Shown: piece by piece, positions 1-5,175 of the stretch | Numbering within the stretch: position 1 is the first letter of the stretch | How the letters are laid out: each line of letters starts with the position of its first letter | DNA from: Prosthecochloris ethylica | GTDB taxonomy: Bacteria > Bacteroidota > Chlorobiia > Chlorobiales > Chlorobiaceae | Reading direction: 5' to 3' (one strand) | DNA: 6,720 nucleotides | Assembly (NCBI RefSeq): GCF_015234275.1 | Contig: NZ_JADGII010000038.1 | Translations under genes and position numbers: made by a program | The notes under the pieces: model-generated | Database searches by the model: none | Told to the model about the DNA's origin: nothing | Seen by the model: only the letters and a program-made list of their open reading frames with translations

Positions 1-38
1 TCGCCCCTACGGGGATTGTGGATGCGTGGTGTTGATTG
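1..38 (+). repeat. Truncated right end of a REP-bounded repeat unit plus its flank
   Basis: Bases 1-10 are the last part of a REP-B hairpin ending in CTAC (7-10). The next 27 bases match 2386-2412 with two mismatches, so the similarity extends past the CTAC end into a flank shared with the unit at 2158-2385. The rest of this unit lies off the window. No gene is seen in 1-161. Confidence 0.75.
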
Positions 39-68
39 CTGAGGCGGGGGTTTTTTGCCTTGTCTTCC

Positions 69-91
69 GTAGGGGTCAGCGGCGCTGACCC
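69..91 (+). repeat. Solitary REP-A hairpin
   Basis: GTAG at 69-72 is followed by an 8-bp stem, GGGTCAGC-GGC-GCTGACCC, at 73-91. It is preceded at 54-68 by TTTGCCTTGTCTTCC, which also precedes other REP-A copies. The usual core does not follow; a terminator-like hairpin does. This is therefore a single REP rather than an inverted pair. Confidence 0.85.
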
Positions 92-94
92 GTT

Positions 95-115
95 GCGCCT
101 TTCTGGCGCTTTTTT
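95..115 (+). terminator. Rho-independent terminator-like hairpin upstream of the mutase gene
   Basis: GCGCC (95-99), loop TTTCT (100-104) and GGCGC (105-109) are followed directly by six T (110-115). This is a short but canonical intrinsic terminator on the plus strand and would end transcription coming from off the left edge. The stem is only 5 bp, so strength is uncertain. The REP-A hairpin just upstream may add to it. Confidence 0.6.
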
Positions 116-161
116 GGTTTTGGGGGGGATTTCTTGTGAACTCTAAAATTTCTGGATTGTT

Positions 162-1919
162 ATGGAGCTGCTTAAAACGTCGGGGGTGAAGTTTGGGACG
201 AGTGGGGCTCGGGGGTTGGTTTCGGATATGACTGACCGGGTGTGTTACGGGTTTACGGCGGTGTTTTTGGAATGTGCGCTTTCGCGTGCGGGGGGCCGGA
301 GAGCGGAGGCTGGAGCGCCTGGCGGCGCGGTGACGAGTGACGAGTTACGAGTGACGAGAGGTGGGGGCGCGCTTTTGCGCGTTGGAGACGGGAGACCGGA
401 GACCGGGCGGGTTGTGTTGGGGCATGATTTGCGGCCGAGTAGTCCGGGGATTGCGCGGGCTTGTGCCCGGGCGGTGATGGATTGGGGTGCTGAGGTGGTG
501 TATGCGGGGGCGTTGCCGACGCCGGCGCTGGCGCTGTATGGCCTGGAATGCGGGGCGCCGGTGGTGGTGGTGACGGGGAGTCATATTCCGTTCGACCGCA
601 ACGGGATCAAGTTTTACCGCGAGGACGGGGAGATGACCAAGGAGGACGAGGTGGCGATGATGGCGTGTGAGGTTGAGGTGTCGGAGGTGGTGGAGCCTGC
701 GGTGCTGCCGGATGTCGAGCAGCGGGCGAGGGAGCTGTATGTGCAGCGGTACCTAGATTTTTTCGGGGCTCGGGCTCTTGCGGGGATGCGGATTGGTGTG
801 TACGAGCATTCGAGCGTGGCGCGCGATGTGGTGCGTGAGGTGCTGGAGGGGCTTGGTGCCGAGGTGGTGTCGCTCGGGCGGACGGAGACGTTTGTGCCGA
901 TCGATACGGAGGCGGTGCGTCCGGAGGATGTGAAGCAGGCGCGTGAGTGGGCTCGTGAGGTCGGGTTTGATGCGATTGTGTCGACGGATGGGGATGGCGA
1001 CCGGCCGTTGATCGGGGATGAGCGAGGGGAGTGGATGCGTGGGGATGTGGTCGGTATTTTGTGTGCGGAGTTCCTGGGGGCGAGTGCTGTGGTGACGCCG
1101 GTGAGTTGTAATACGGCGGTTGAGTGCGCGCTTTCGCGCGCGGGAGGCGGGGGCGCCTGCGGCGCGGGGGGAGAAGGAGACGAGAGACGAGAGGCGAGAG
1201 ACAGGGGGACGCTTTTGCGTGCTGGAGGCGGGAGAGCGGAGACGGGAGACCGGAGCGGCTGCAGCGTGGAAGAGGGGGTGACGAGTGACGAGTTACGAGT
1301 GACGAGAGGCGGGGGTGCGCTTTCGTGTGCGGGAGATGGGAGAGCGGAGGCTGGAGTGGTGCGGGTTGTGCGGACTCGGATTGGGTCGCCGTATGTGATT
1401 GCGGGGATGGAGGATGTTGAGACGGATGGTGTTGTTGTGGGGTACGAGGCGAATGGCGGGTTTCTGCTGGGGAGTGATGTTGTGCGTGACGGAAAGGTGC
1501 TGAGGGCGTTGCCGACGAGGGATGCGGTGCTGCCGATGCTGGTAGTGCTGTGCATGGCGCGGGAGCGCGGGTGCAGGGTGTCTGAGGTGACGGATTGGCT
1601 GCCGGAGCGGTATACGGCGAGTGACCGCCTGAAAGAGGTGCCGACGGAGTGGAGCCGGGAGCTGATCGATCGGCTGCTTGGAGATCGTGAGGAGATGCGG
1701 CAGCTGTTGGGCCCCGGGTCAGGGGAGGTTGTGATGGTGGATATGACGGACGGGCTGCGGGTGACGTTCGAGAACGGTGATATTGTGCATCTGCGCCCGT
1801 CGGGCAATGCTCCGGAGCTGCGGTGTTATGCCGAGGCGGGCAGTGTGGAGCGTGCGCAGGAGTTGTGTGAGGGGGCGTTGGGGAGGGTTTTGCCAACAGA
1901 TTACACTGATTTGCACTGA
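162..1919 (+). CDS. Phosphomannomutase/phosphoglucomutase (alpha-D-phosphohexomutase, ManB-like) with two in-frame repeat-derived inserts
   Basis: The protein (585 aa) should interconvert hexose 1- and 6-phosphates in the cytosol for nucleotide-sugar and surface-polysaccharide synthesis. All four family signatures are visible: the N-terminal KFGTSGARGLVSDMTD (residues about 10-25); the phosphoserine loop TGSHIPFDRNGIKFY (138-152, catalytic Ser140); the metal site STDGDGDRP (274-282); the sugar-contact loop GYEANGGF (427-434, in place of the GEESGH of other subfamilies); and the phosphate loop RPSGNAPELR (545-554). Family members have about 460 residues. The surplus is two low-complexity Gly/Arg-rich stretches, residues about 38-82 and 322-398, made of the repeat material found between genes here. 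Removing them gives about 463 residues. The last eight residues (PTDYTDLH) and the stop come from a repeat core. The start is the ATG just before the conserved TSGVKFGTSG; its ribosome site is weak (GGA at 154-156). PMM versus PGM substrate is not resolved. Folding with both inserts is likely but unproven. Confidence 0.95.
   Translation: MELLKTSGVKFGTSGARGLVSDMTDRVCYGFTAVFLECALSRAGGRRAEAGAPGGAVTSDELRVTRGGGALLRVGDGRPETGRVVLGHDLRPSSPGIARACARAVMDWGAEVVYAGALPTPALALYGLECGAPVVVVTGSHIPFDRNGIKFYREDGEMTKEDEVAMMACEVEVSEVVEPAVLPDVEQRARELYVQRYLDFFGARALAGMRIGVYEHSSVARDVVREVLEGLGAEVVSLGRTETFVPIDTEAVRPEDVKQAREWAREVGFDAIVSTDGDGDRPLIGDERGEWMRGDVVGILCAEFLGASAVVTPVSCNTAVECALSRAGGGGACGAGGEGDERREARDRGTLLRAGGGRAETGDRSGCSVEEGVTSDELRVTRGGGALSCAGDGRAEAGVVRVVRTRIGSPYVIAGMEDVETDGVVVGYEANGGFLLGSDVVRDGKVLRALPTRDAVLPMLVVLCMARERGCRVSEVTDWLPERYTASDRLKEVPTEWSRELIDRLLGDREEMRQLLGPGSGEVVMVDMTDGLRVTFENGDIVHLRPSGNAPELRCYAEAGSVERAQELCEGALGRVLPTDYTDLH
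273..407 (+). repeat. In-frame repeat insert 1 within the phosphohexomutase gene
   Basis: About 45 codons (CALSRAGG to PETG) lie between the first helix of domain 1 and the conserved VVLGHDLRPSS strand, where relatives have only a short loop. The insert contains a small hairpin (GCGCTTTCGCG), a GCGCC/GGCGC hairpin, a TGACGAG heptamer array (331-358) and a second CGCGC-TTTT-GCGCG hairpin followed by GGAGACn heptamers. All have counterparts in insert 2 or in the intergenic repeats. Boundaries are accurate to a few codons, since they rest on remembered family motifs and not on an alignment. Confidence 0.85.
1125..1355 (+). repeat. In-frame repeat insert 2 within the phosphohexomutase gene
   Basis: About 77 codons separate PVSCNTAVE (end of domain 2) from RTRIGSPYVIAGM (start of domain 3), which are nearly adjacent in relatives. 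The insert opens with the same CALSRAGG coding module as insert 1. It carries the GCGCC-TGC-GGCGC hairpin plus AGACGAG heptamers (1178-1205) seen between genes at 2051-2098 and 6008-6057. It then repeats the TGACGAG array (1279-1306) and a GGGAL...GDGR module shared with insert 1. It thus reads as insert 1 with an extra cassette in the middle. There are no stop codons in frame. Confidence 0.87.
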
Positions 1920-2046
1920 TGGGTTTTTGGCTGTTCGCGGATTATGCGAATTTTTGCGAATTGGTTGGTTGGTTTTTTTCGGTTTGGTGGCGGCGTTCGC
2001 CGTGGGAGCGCGTTGCGCAGTGACAAGTTCTCAGTGACGAGTGACG
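1893..2046 (+). repeat. Repeat core without REP ends, overlapping the 3' end of the mutase gene
   Basis: It starts with the CCnACAGATTACACTGAT word and runs through the GATTATGCGAAT word, the T-rich GGTTTGGTGGCGGCG stretch and the GAGCGCGTTGCGC hairpin to two TGACGAG heptamers. It matches the interior of the unit at 2158-2385 closely but has neither REP-A on the left nor REP-B on the right. Its first 27 bases are coding and supply the mutase stop codon (TGA 1917-1919). Confidence 0.85.
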
Positions 2047-2157
2047 AGAGCGCCTGTGGCGCGGGAGGAAAGAGACGAGAGGCGAGAGACAAGAGACAGG
2101 ATGCGCCTTTGGGGCTGTAAATGGTGAATGGATGGGAGGGTTTTGCCTTTGTCTTTC
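2047..2157 (+). repeat. GC-hairpin plus AGAGACG heptamer module
   Basis: GCGCC-TGT-GGCGC (2050-2062) is followed by GGGAGGAA and four imperfect heptamers AGAGACG, AGAGGCG, AGAGACA, AGAGACA (2071-2098). Then come a TGGTGAATGG stretch and the TTTGCC(T)TTGTCTT lead-in to the next REP-A. The same module recurs at 4666-4759, at 5984-6106 and inside the mutase gene. The heptamers contain no T on this strand, so they are open in all three forward frames. Confidence 0.8.
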
Positions 2158-2385
2158 GTAGGGGTCAGCGGCGCTGACCCGTGGGATTGTTGTGTTGCCC
2201 ACAGATTACACTGATTCGCACTGATGGGGTTTTTGACTGTCCGCGGATTACGCGAATTATTGCGAATTGGTTGGTTGGTTTTTTTCGGTTTGGTGGCGGC
2301 GTTCGCCGGGGGAGCGCGTTGCGCAGTGACAAGTTTTCAGTGACGAGTGACCGGGAAAAGGCGGGCGAGCGCCGCTCGCCCCTAC
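2158..2385 (+). repeat. Complete REP-bounded (BIME-like) repeat unit, long form
   Basis: GTAG (2158-2161) and the REP-A stem-loop (2162-2180) form the left end; the REP-B stem-loop (2363-2381) and CTAC (2382-2385) form the right end. Inside are the GATTACACTGAT and GATTACGCGAAT words, a T-rich GGTTTGGTGGCGGCG stretch, a GAGCGCGTTGCGC hairpin and TGACGAG-type heptamers. At 228 bp this is the longer spacer type, shared with 6403-6624. It carries no convincing gene; open frames across it are repeat-derived. Confidence 0.88.
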
Positions 2386-2421
2386 GGCGATTGAGGATGC
2401 GTGGTGTTGATTTCCCTGGGT

Positions 2422-2979
2422 TCAGGCTTTGAGGCAGCGGATCGATGCTCCTGTGCCGAGGGGGAAGCTTGTTTTCTGGATGCCGGGGCCGAAGTAGTTG
2501 AGGCTGAAGACGCAAGCGAGCTTCTGGTTGAGCTGTGAGGCTGTCCAGTAGTAGCTGTGGGTTTGCTGGTACATGTAGTCGCCGTAGAGGGTTCTCATGC
2601 CTGCCGGGAGGGCTGTGAAGCCGCTGTGATTGGTGGCACCGGCGTTGGGTGATTTCCAGTGGTCACGGTTGTTCTGCTTGAGTGGTCCTCCTGCGGTGTC
2701 GTGGCCTCCGAGATGGTCGACGAGTTCCTGCCAGTCTTCTTCTGTCGGGATTCTCCATCCTTCGGGGGCGAGCCCTCGCGGGTCGTTGATGGCGTACCAG
2801 TTGTAGAGGCAGCCGCATTCAGCGGTGTTCTGCCCGGGAAAGGTGCAGCAGCCGGGTGATGCATGGTGACGCCATTGGTTGGGATCGCAGATTTCAGTTA
2901 TGGGTTCGCCGTTACGGAAGCAGGTGACATTGAGATTTGCTGCCATCCAGACCTGATTGCCGATTGTTACCGTATCCAT
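2422..2979 (-). CDS. FISUMP-domain protein (Fibrobacter succinogenes major paralogous domain)
   Basis: The 185-aa product is essentially one FISUMP domain. Visible hallmarks are VTIGNQVWMAANLNVT near the start (residues about 4-18), RNGEPI (22-27), CLYNWYAI (57-64), GLAPEGWRIPTEEDWQELVDHLGG (69-92, the most diagnostic block), SGFTALPAGMR (119-129), YYWTAS (143-148) and the C-terminal ASIRCLKA (178-185). The family is usually secreted or surface-exposed in FCB and related bacteria; its molecular role is unknown. Eight cysteines (20, 31, 44, 45, 55, 57, 156, 182) would suit an extracytoplasmic protein, yet no signal peptide is present. The ATG at 2979 has no clear ribosome site. The frame stays open upstream for 44 codons without ATG, GTG or TTG, and its end reads as a Pro/Thr-rich linker (TYSPTPPNTPPA). 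The gene may therefore be the tail of a formerly longer secreted protein. It is the only convincing minus-strand gene here. Confidence 0.88.
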   Translation of the reverse strand: MDTVTIGNQVWMAANLNVTCFRNGEPITEICDPNQWRHHASPGCCTFPGQNTAECGCLYNWYAINDPRGLAPEGWRIPTEEDWQELVDHLGGHDTAGGPLKQNNRDHWKSPNAGATNHSGFTALPAGMRTLYGDYMYQQTHSYYWTASQLNQKLACVFSLNYFGPGIQKTSFPLGTGASIRCLKA

Positions 2980-3065
2980 AGCTGGTGGGGTGTTTGGAGG
3001 TGTGGGGGAGTATGTAATTGTTGTTGCATATTGCGTATTTCTATCGAAATAAAGGCCAATTACTG

Positions 3066-3089
3066 CGCTTAAATATAATGATTTAAGCG
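3066..3089. promoter_or_regulatory. Perfect 9-bp inverted repeat, possible operator
   Basis: CGCTTAAAT (3066-3074) and ATTTAAGCG (3081-3089) are perfect inverted repeats around a 6-base centre. The site lies in the most AT-rich stretch of the window, about 90 bp upstream of the FISUMP start on the minus strand. A TATAAT hexamer (3074-3079) lies across the centre on the plus strand, but I see no matching -35. There is no T-run on either side, so it is not an obvious terminator. A regulator-binding site is an inference. Confidence 0.45.
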
Positions 3090-3157
3090 TGCAATACCGA
3101 AAGTTGTTTTTTTAAAAGTGACCAGTGACTGCAGTGCCGGTGGGGGCTTTTTTGGTG

Positions 3158-3228
3158 CCCACAGATTACACTGATTTGCACTGATGGGGTTTTGGCTGTC
3201 CGCTGATTACGCGAATTAAAGCGAATTG
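3158..3228 (+). repeat. Truncated, diverged repeat core
   Basis: It begins CCCACAGATTACACTGAT and runs through GCTGATTACGCGAATT, then diverges (AAAGCGAATTGCTG) and stops before the T-rich part. No REP-A precedes it. Upstream, 3117-3129 holds about two CCAGTGA heptamers, the reverse complement of the array at 6675-6720. Confidence 0.75.
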
Positions 3229-3346
3229 CTGCCTGTGCGGAATGCAACGTTATTTGCAGGATACTGAACGTGGTGGCAATGTATCAACTATCGGGTGTAT
3301 AGGTTTTGTGGCTTTTTTTTGCGCGCGTTGCGCCGCTCGCCTCTAC
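3229..3346. other. Non-coding stretch ending in a decayed REP-B
   Basis: I see no gene here. The first 90 bases are unique within the window and contain only a weak TGCAA/TTGCA hairpin (3243-3258). At 3327-3346 the sequence becomes GCGTTGCGCCGCTCGCCTCTAC, which matches the 3' arm of REP-B with a C-to-T change and keeps the CTAC end (3343-3346). It marks the left border of the tandem duplication that follows. Confidence 0.55.
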
Positions 3347-3605
3347 ACCATTCACCGGTCACCATTTACGGATAACGGTTCACGGACATGAGCTTTGTAT
3401 TCCGTAGGGGTCAGCGGCGCTGACCCGTGGGGGTGTTGGGGTTGACCACTGATTGCACGGATGTGCACTGATGGGTTTTTGACTGTCCGCGGATTACGCG
3501 AATTTTTGCGAATTGGTTGGTATTTTTCGGTTTGGTGGCGGCATGGGCCGGGCATGTTCGGTGGTTGGCGGGGGTTCGTTGCGGGCGAGCGCCTCTCGCC
3601 CCTAC
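3347..3605 (+). repeat. Tandem copy 1: heptamer array plus complete REP-bounded unit
   Basis: Directly after CTAC comes an imperfect heptamer array with period 7: ACCATTC, ACCGGTC, ACCATTT, ACGGATA, ACGGTTC, ACGGACA (3347-3388). A GAGCTTTGTATTCC lead-in follows, then a short-form unit from GTAG (3404) to CTAC (3605), 202 bp. Its REP-B has one broken stem pair (GCCTCTCGCC instead of GCCGCTCGCC). The block is repeated almost exactly in the next 258 bp. Confidence 0.9.
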
Positions 3606-3863
3606 ACCATTCACCGGTCACCATTTACGGATAACGGTTCACGGACATGAGCTTTGTATTCCGTAGGGGTCAGCGGCGCTGACCCGTGGGGGTGTTGGGG
3701 TTGACCACAGATTACACGGATTTGCACTGACGGGTTTTTGACTGTCCGCGGATTACGCGAATTTTTGCGAATTGGTTGGTTTTTTCGGTTTGGTGGCGGC
3801 ATGGGCCGGGCATGTTCGGTGGTTGGCGGGGGTTCGTTGCGGGCGAGCGCCGCTCGCCCCTAC
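3606..3863 (+). repeat. Tandem copy 2: heptamer array plus complete REP-bounded unit
   Basis: This is the near-identical second copy of 3347-3605. The heptamer array (3606-3647) is identical. The unit runs from GTAG (3663) to CTAC (3863), 201 bp. About seven differences from copy 1 are visible, mostly in the GATTACACGGATTTGCACTGA word and in REP-B, which here has a perfect stem. A third heptamer array does not follow; the sequence diverges after ACACCGTTCA into a T-rich leader of the next gene. Confidence 0.9.
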
Positions 3864-3927
3864 ACCGTTCATTGATTTTTGCTTTTTTACTTTTGCTTTG
3901 GTTTTCCGAATAACGAATGACGAAATC

Positions 3928-4746
3928 ATGTTGATATTGCATAAGGTGTTGCCGCTGGTTGTTTTGCCGTTGGGGTTTTCGCTGGTGCTGGTTGTGCTGG
4001 GGGCGGTGCTTCGACGGTGGTGGCTGGTGTGGTGCGGGGTTGTGTGGCTGTGGGTGATGAGTACGCCGGCGATGGGGGATGTGCTGATGCGGTTTGTGGA
4101 GGGGACGGACAGGCGGGTCGAGGTGGCGTCGCTCGGGGAGGCTGATGCGGTGGTGGTCCTTGGGGGCATGGTGCAGCAGGTGCCGGGTGTGCGGCTTGGT
4201 GAGTGGGGCGAGGCTTCGGATCGGTTCGAGGGTGGCATTGAGGTGTTCCGGGCGAGGAAGGCTCCGCTGCTGATTTTTACGGGGGCGAAGATGCCGTGGA
4301 CGCCGGATGCTCGGGTTGAGGGCGATATTCTGTACGATCGGGCGCTGGAGCTGGGAGTGCCGGAGGCTGCGCTGCGGGTGACGGAGCGTGTGGGCAATAC
4401 GGCTGACGAGGCTCGGGAGGTGCGTGAGCTGCTTGGCGGCGGCCGTCCGCGGGTGATTCTGGTGACGAGCGCGTTCCATATGCGGCGCGCGGCGATGCTC
4501 TTCAGGCGCGCGGGGCTGGAGGTCGAGGAGTTTCCGGTAGATTTTCGGACGGATGTGTACAGCGAACGGACGCTGAAGGATGTGCTGCCGCAGGTTGACG
4601 GCCTGGAGGATTCGGAGCAGGCGATTCGGGAGATGATCGGGGTTGTGTATTATTGGGTGCGAGGGGGAGCGCGTTCGGCGCGGGAGGAAAGAGACGAGAG
4701 GCGAGAGACAAGAGACGGGATGCGCATTCGGGGCGGTGAATGGTGA
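3928..4746 (+). CDS. YdcF/ElyC/SanA-like DUF218 membrane protein with a repeat-derived C-terminal tail
   Basis: The 272-aa product has two N-terminal membrane segments (residues about 7-28 and 31-48) and then a DUF218 domain facing the periplasm. Diagnostic parts are EADAVVVLGGMVQ (71-83), DRFEGGIEVFRARKAPLLIFTGA (98-120), EGDILYDRALELGVPEAAL (131-149), the ERVGNTADEARE segment (153-164) and the RVILVTSAFHMRRAAMLFRRAG helix (175-196). Relatives such as ElyC and SanA act in envelope and peptidoglycan or lipid-carrier homeostasis; their exact reaction is unsettled. The start is the ATG at 3928, immediately before the membrane segment; an upstream ATG at 3772 would only add translated repeat. 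There is no Shine-Dalgarno; instead CGAATAA, CGAATGA heptamers abut the start. The native end is about residue 246 (YYWVRG); the last 26 residues (GARSAREERDERRETRD onward) and the stop come from the AGAGACG module. Confidence 0.9.
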   Translation: MLILHKVLPLVVLPLGFSLVLVVLGAVLRRWWLVWCGVVWLWVMSTPAMGDVLMRFVEGTDRRVEVASLGEADAVVVLGGMVQQVPGVRLGEWGEASDRFEGGIEVFRARKAPLLIFTGAKMPWTPDARVEGDILYDRALELGVPEAALRVTERVGNTADEAREVRELLGGGRPRVILVTSAFHMRRAAMLFRRAGLEVEEFPVDFRTDVYSERTLKDVLPQVDGLEDSEQAIREMIGVVYYWVRGGARSAREERDERRETRDGMRIRGGEW

Positions 4747-4759
4747 ATAGGGGGGTTCC
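4666..4759 (+). repeat. GC-hairpin plus AGAGACG heptamer module fused to the end of the YdcF-like gene
   Basis: GAGCGCGTTCGGCGC is followed by GGGAGGAA and heptamers AGAGACG, AGAGGCG, AGAGACA, AGAGACG (4690-4717), then GGTGAATGGTGAATAGG. It matches 2047-2157 and 5984-6106. The first 81 bases are coding, and TGA in the GGTGAATGGTGA stretch ends the protein. Together with what follows to 5091 it forms the left member of the direct-repeat pair around mntA-hepT. Confidence 0.85.
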
Positions 4760-4960
4760 GTAGGGGTCAGCGGCGCTGACCCGTGGGGGCGTGGGGTTGA
4801 CCACTGATTGCACAGATTTGCTCGGACTGGTTATTGACTGTCCGCGGATTACGCGAATTACTGCGAATTGGTTGGTATTTTTCGGTTTTGTGGCGGCATT
4901 CGCCGGGAGGGTTCGGTGGTTGGCGGGGGTTTGTTGCGGGCGAGCGCCGCTCGCCCCTAC
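4760..4960 (+). repeat. Complete REP-bounded repeat unit, short form
   Basis: GTAG (4760-4763) and the REP-A stem-loop (4764-4782) form the left end; REP-B (4938-4956) and CTAC (4957-4960) form the right end; total 201 bp. The first GATTACAC word is eroded (GATTTGCTCGGACTGG). The spacer after GGCGGCATTCGCCGGGAGG is the type shared with 6107-6307. Confidence 0.88.
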
Positions 4961-4972
4961 GGTTAGGGAAAG

Positions 4973-5053
4973 GTAAAAAGTGTAAAGTCACAAGTGAGGT
5001 GTTGGCATTTGTTCTGCAACAGATAACGGTTCACGAATAACGGATCACGGATA
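4973..5053 (+). repeat. Two successive heptamer arrays
   Basis: The first array has five heptamers sharing only a leading GT: GTAAAAA, GTGTAAA, GTCACAA, GTGAGGT, GTTGGCA (4973-5007). After TTTGTTCTGCA comes a second array of five: ACAGATA, ACGGTTC, ACGAATA, ACGGATC, ACGGATA (5019-5053). The matching segment at 6320-6386 has the same first array but only three heptamers in the second, so the copies differ by exactly two 7-bp units. No gene is seen in 4747-5151. Confidence 0.8.
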
Positions 5054-5068
5054 TTTGCCTTGTCTTCC

Positions 5069-5138
5069 GTAGGGGTCAGCGGCGCTGACCTGTGGTGGTG
5101 TTGGGCTGTCCGCGGATGATGCGAATTTTTGCGATTAG
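5069..5138 (+). repeat. REP-A followed by a truncated repeat core
   Basis: GTAG (5069-5072) and the hairpin (5073-5091) carry one change at the foot (final C to T). The first GATTACAC word is missing; only the second half remains (GGCTGTCCGCGGATGATGCGAATTTTTGCGATTAG), ending about 40 bp before the mntA start. There is no REP-B. The sequence that should complete this unit is replaced by the toxin-antitoxin operon. Confidence 0.8.
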
Positions 5139-5156
5139 TTTGTATGTTACTATGAA
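5129..5156 (+). promoter_or_regulatory. Possible sigma70-type promoter for mntA-hepT
   Basis: TTGCGA (5129-5134), a 16-base spacer and TATGAA (5151-5156) resemble -35 and -10 boxes. The -35 would lie in the last bases of the truncated repeat core, so the repeat may have supplied part of the promoter. Each box has one or two mismatches and there is no other support. Confidence 0.3.
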
Positions 5157-5175
5157 TAGATTGTTTGGGGTGTTT

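Noticed and set aside
273..1355. Inteins in the phosphohexomutase
   Set aside because: The inserts are 45 and 77 residues, low complexity, with no splicing blocks or catalytic His-Asn end, and they match intergenic repeats.
607..1896. Long minus-strand open frames opposite the phosphohexomutase (also 614-1807)
   Set aside because: They are antisense shadows of a GC-rich gene: low-complexity Pro/Ser/His/Arg products with no recognisable domain, whereas the plus strand has all mutase motifs.
2422..2979. Diversity-generating retroelement target (variable FISUMP-like C-terminus)
   Set aside because: No template repeat or reverse transcriptase is present in the window, and no adenine-biased variable duplicate is visible.
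3352..3802. Minus-strand open frames across the repeat units (here and at 2165-2515, 4767-4991, 6114-6338, 6410-6682) with near-identical products containing GERRSPATNPRQPP and NSRNPRTVKNPS
   Set aside because: The similarity comes from the repeat DNA itself. The frames cross REP hairpins and vary between copies by frameshift, as non-coding repeats do. They are not a paralogous protein family.
3772..3927. Upstream in-frame ATG at 3772 for the YdcF-like gene, and 5092 for mntA
   Set aside because: The extra residues are translated repeat sequence; the downstream starts sit directly before the conserved domains.
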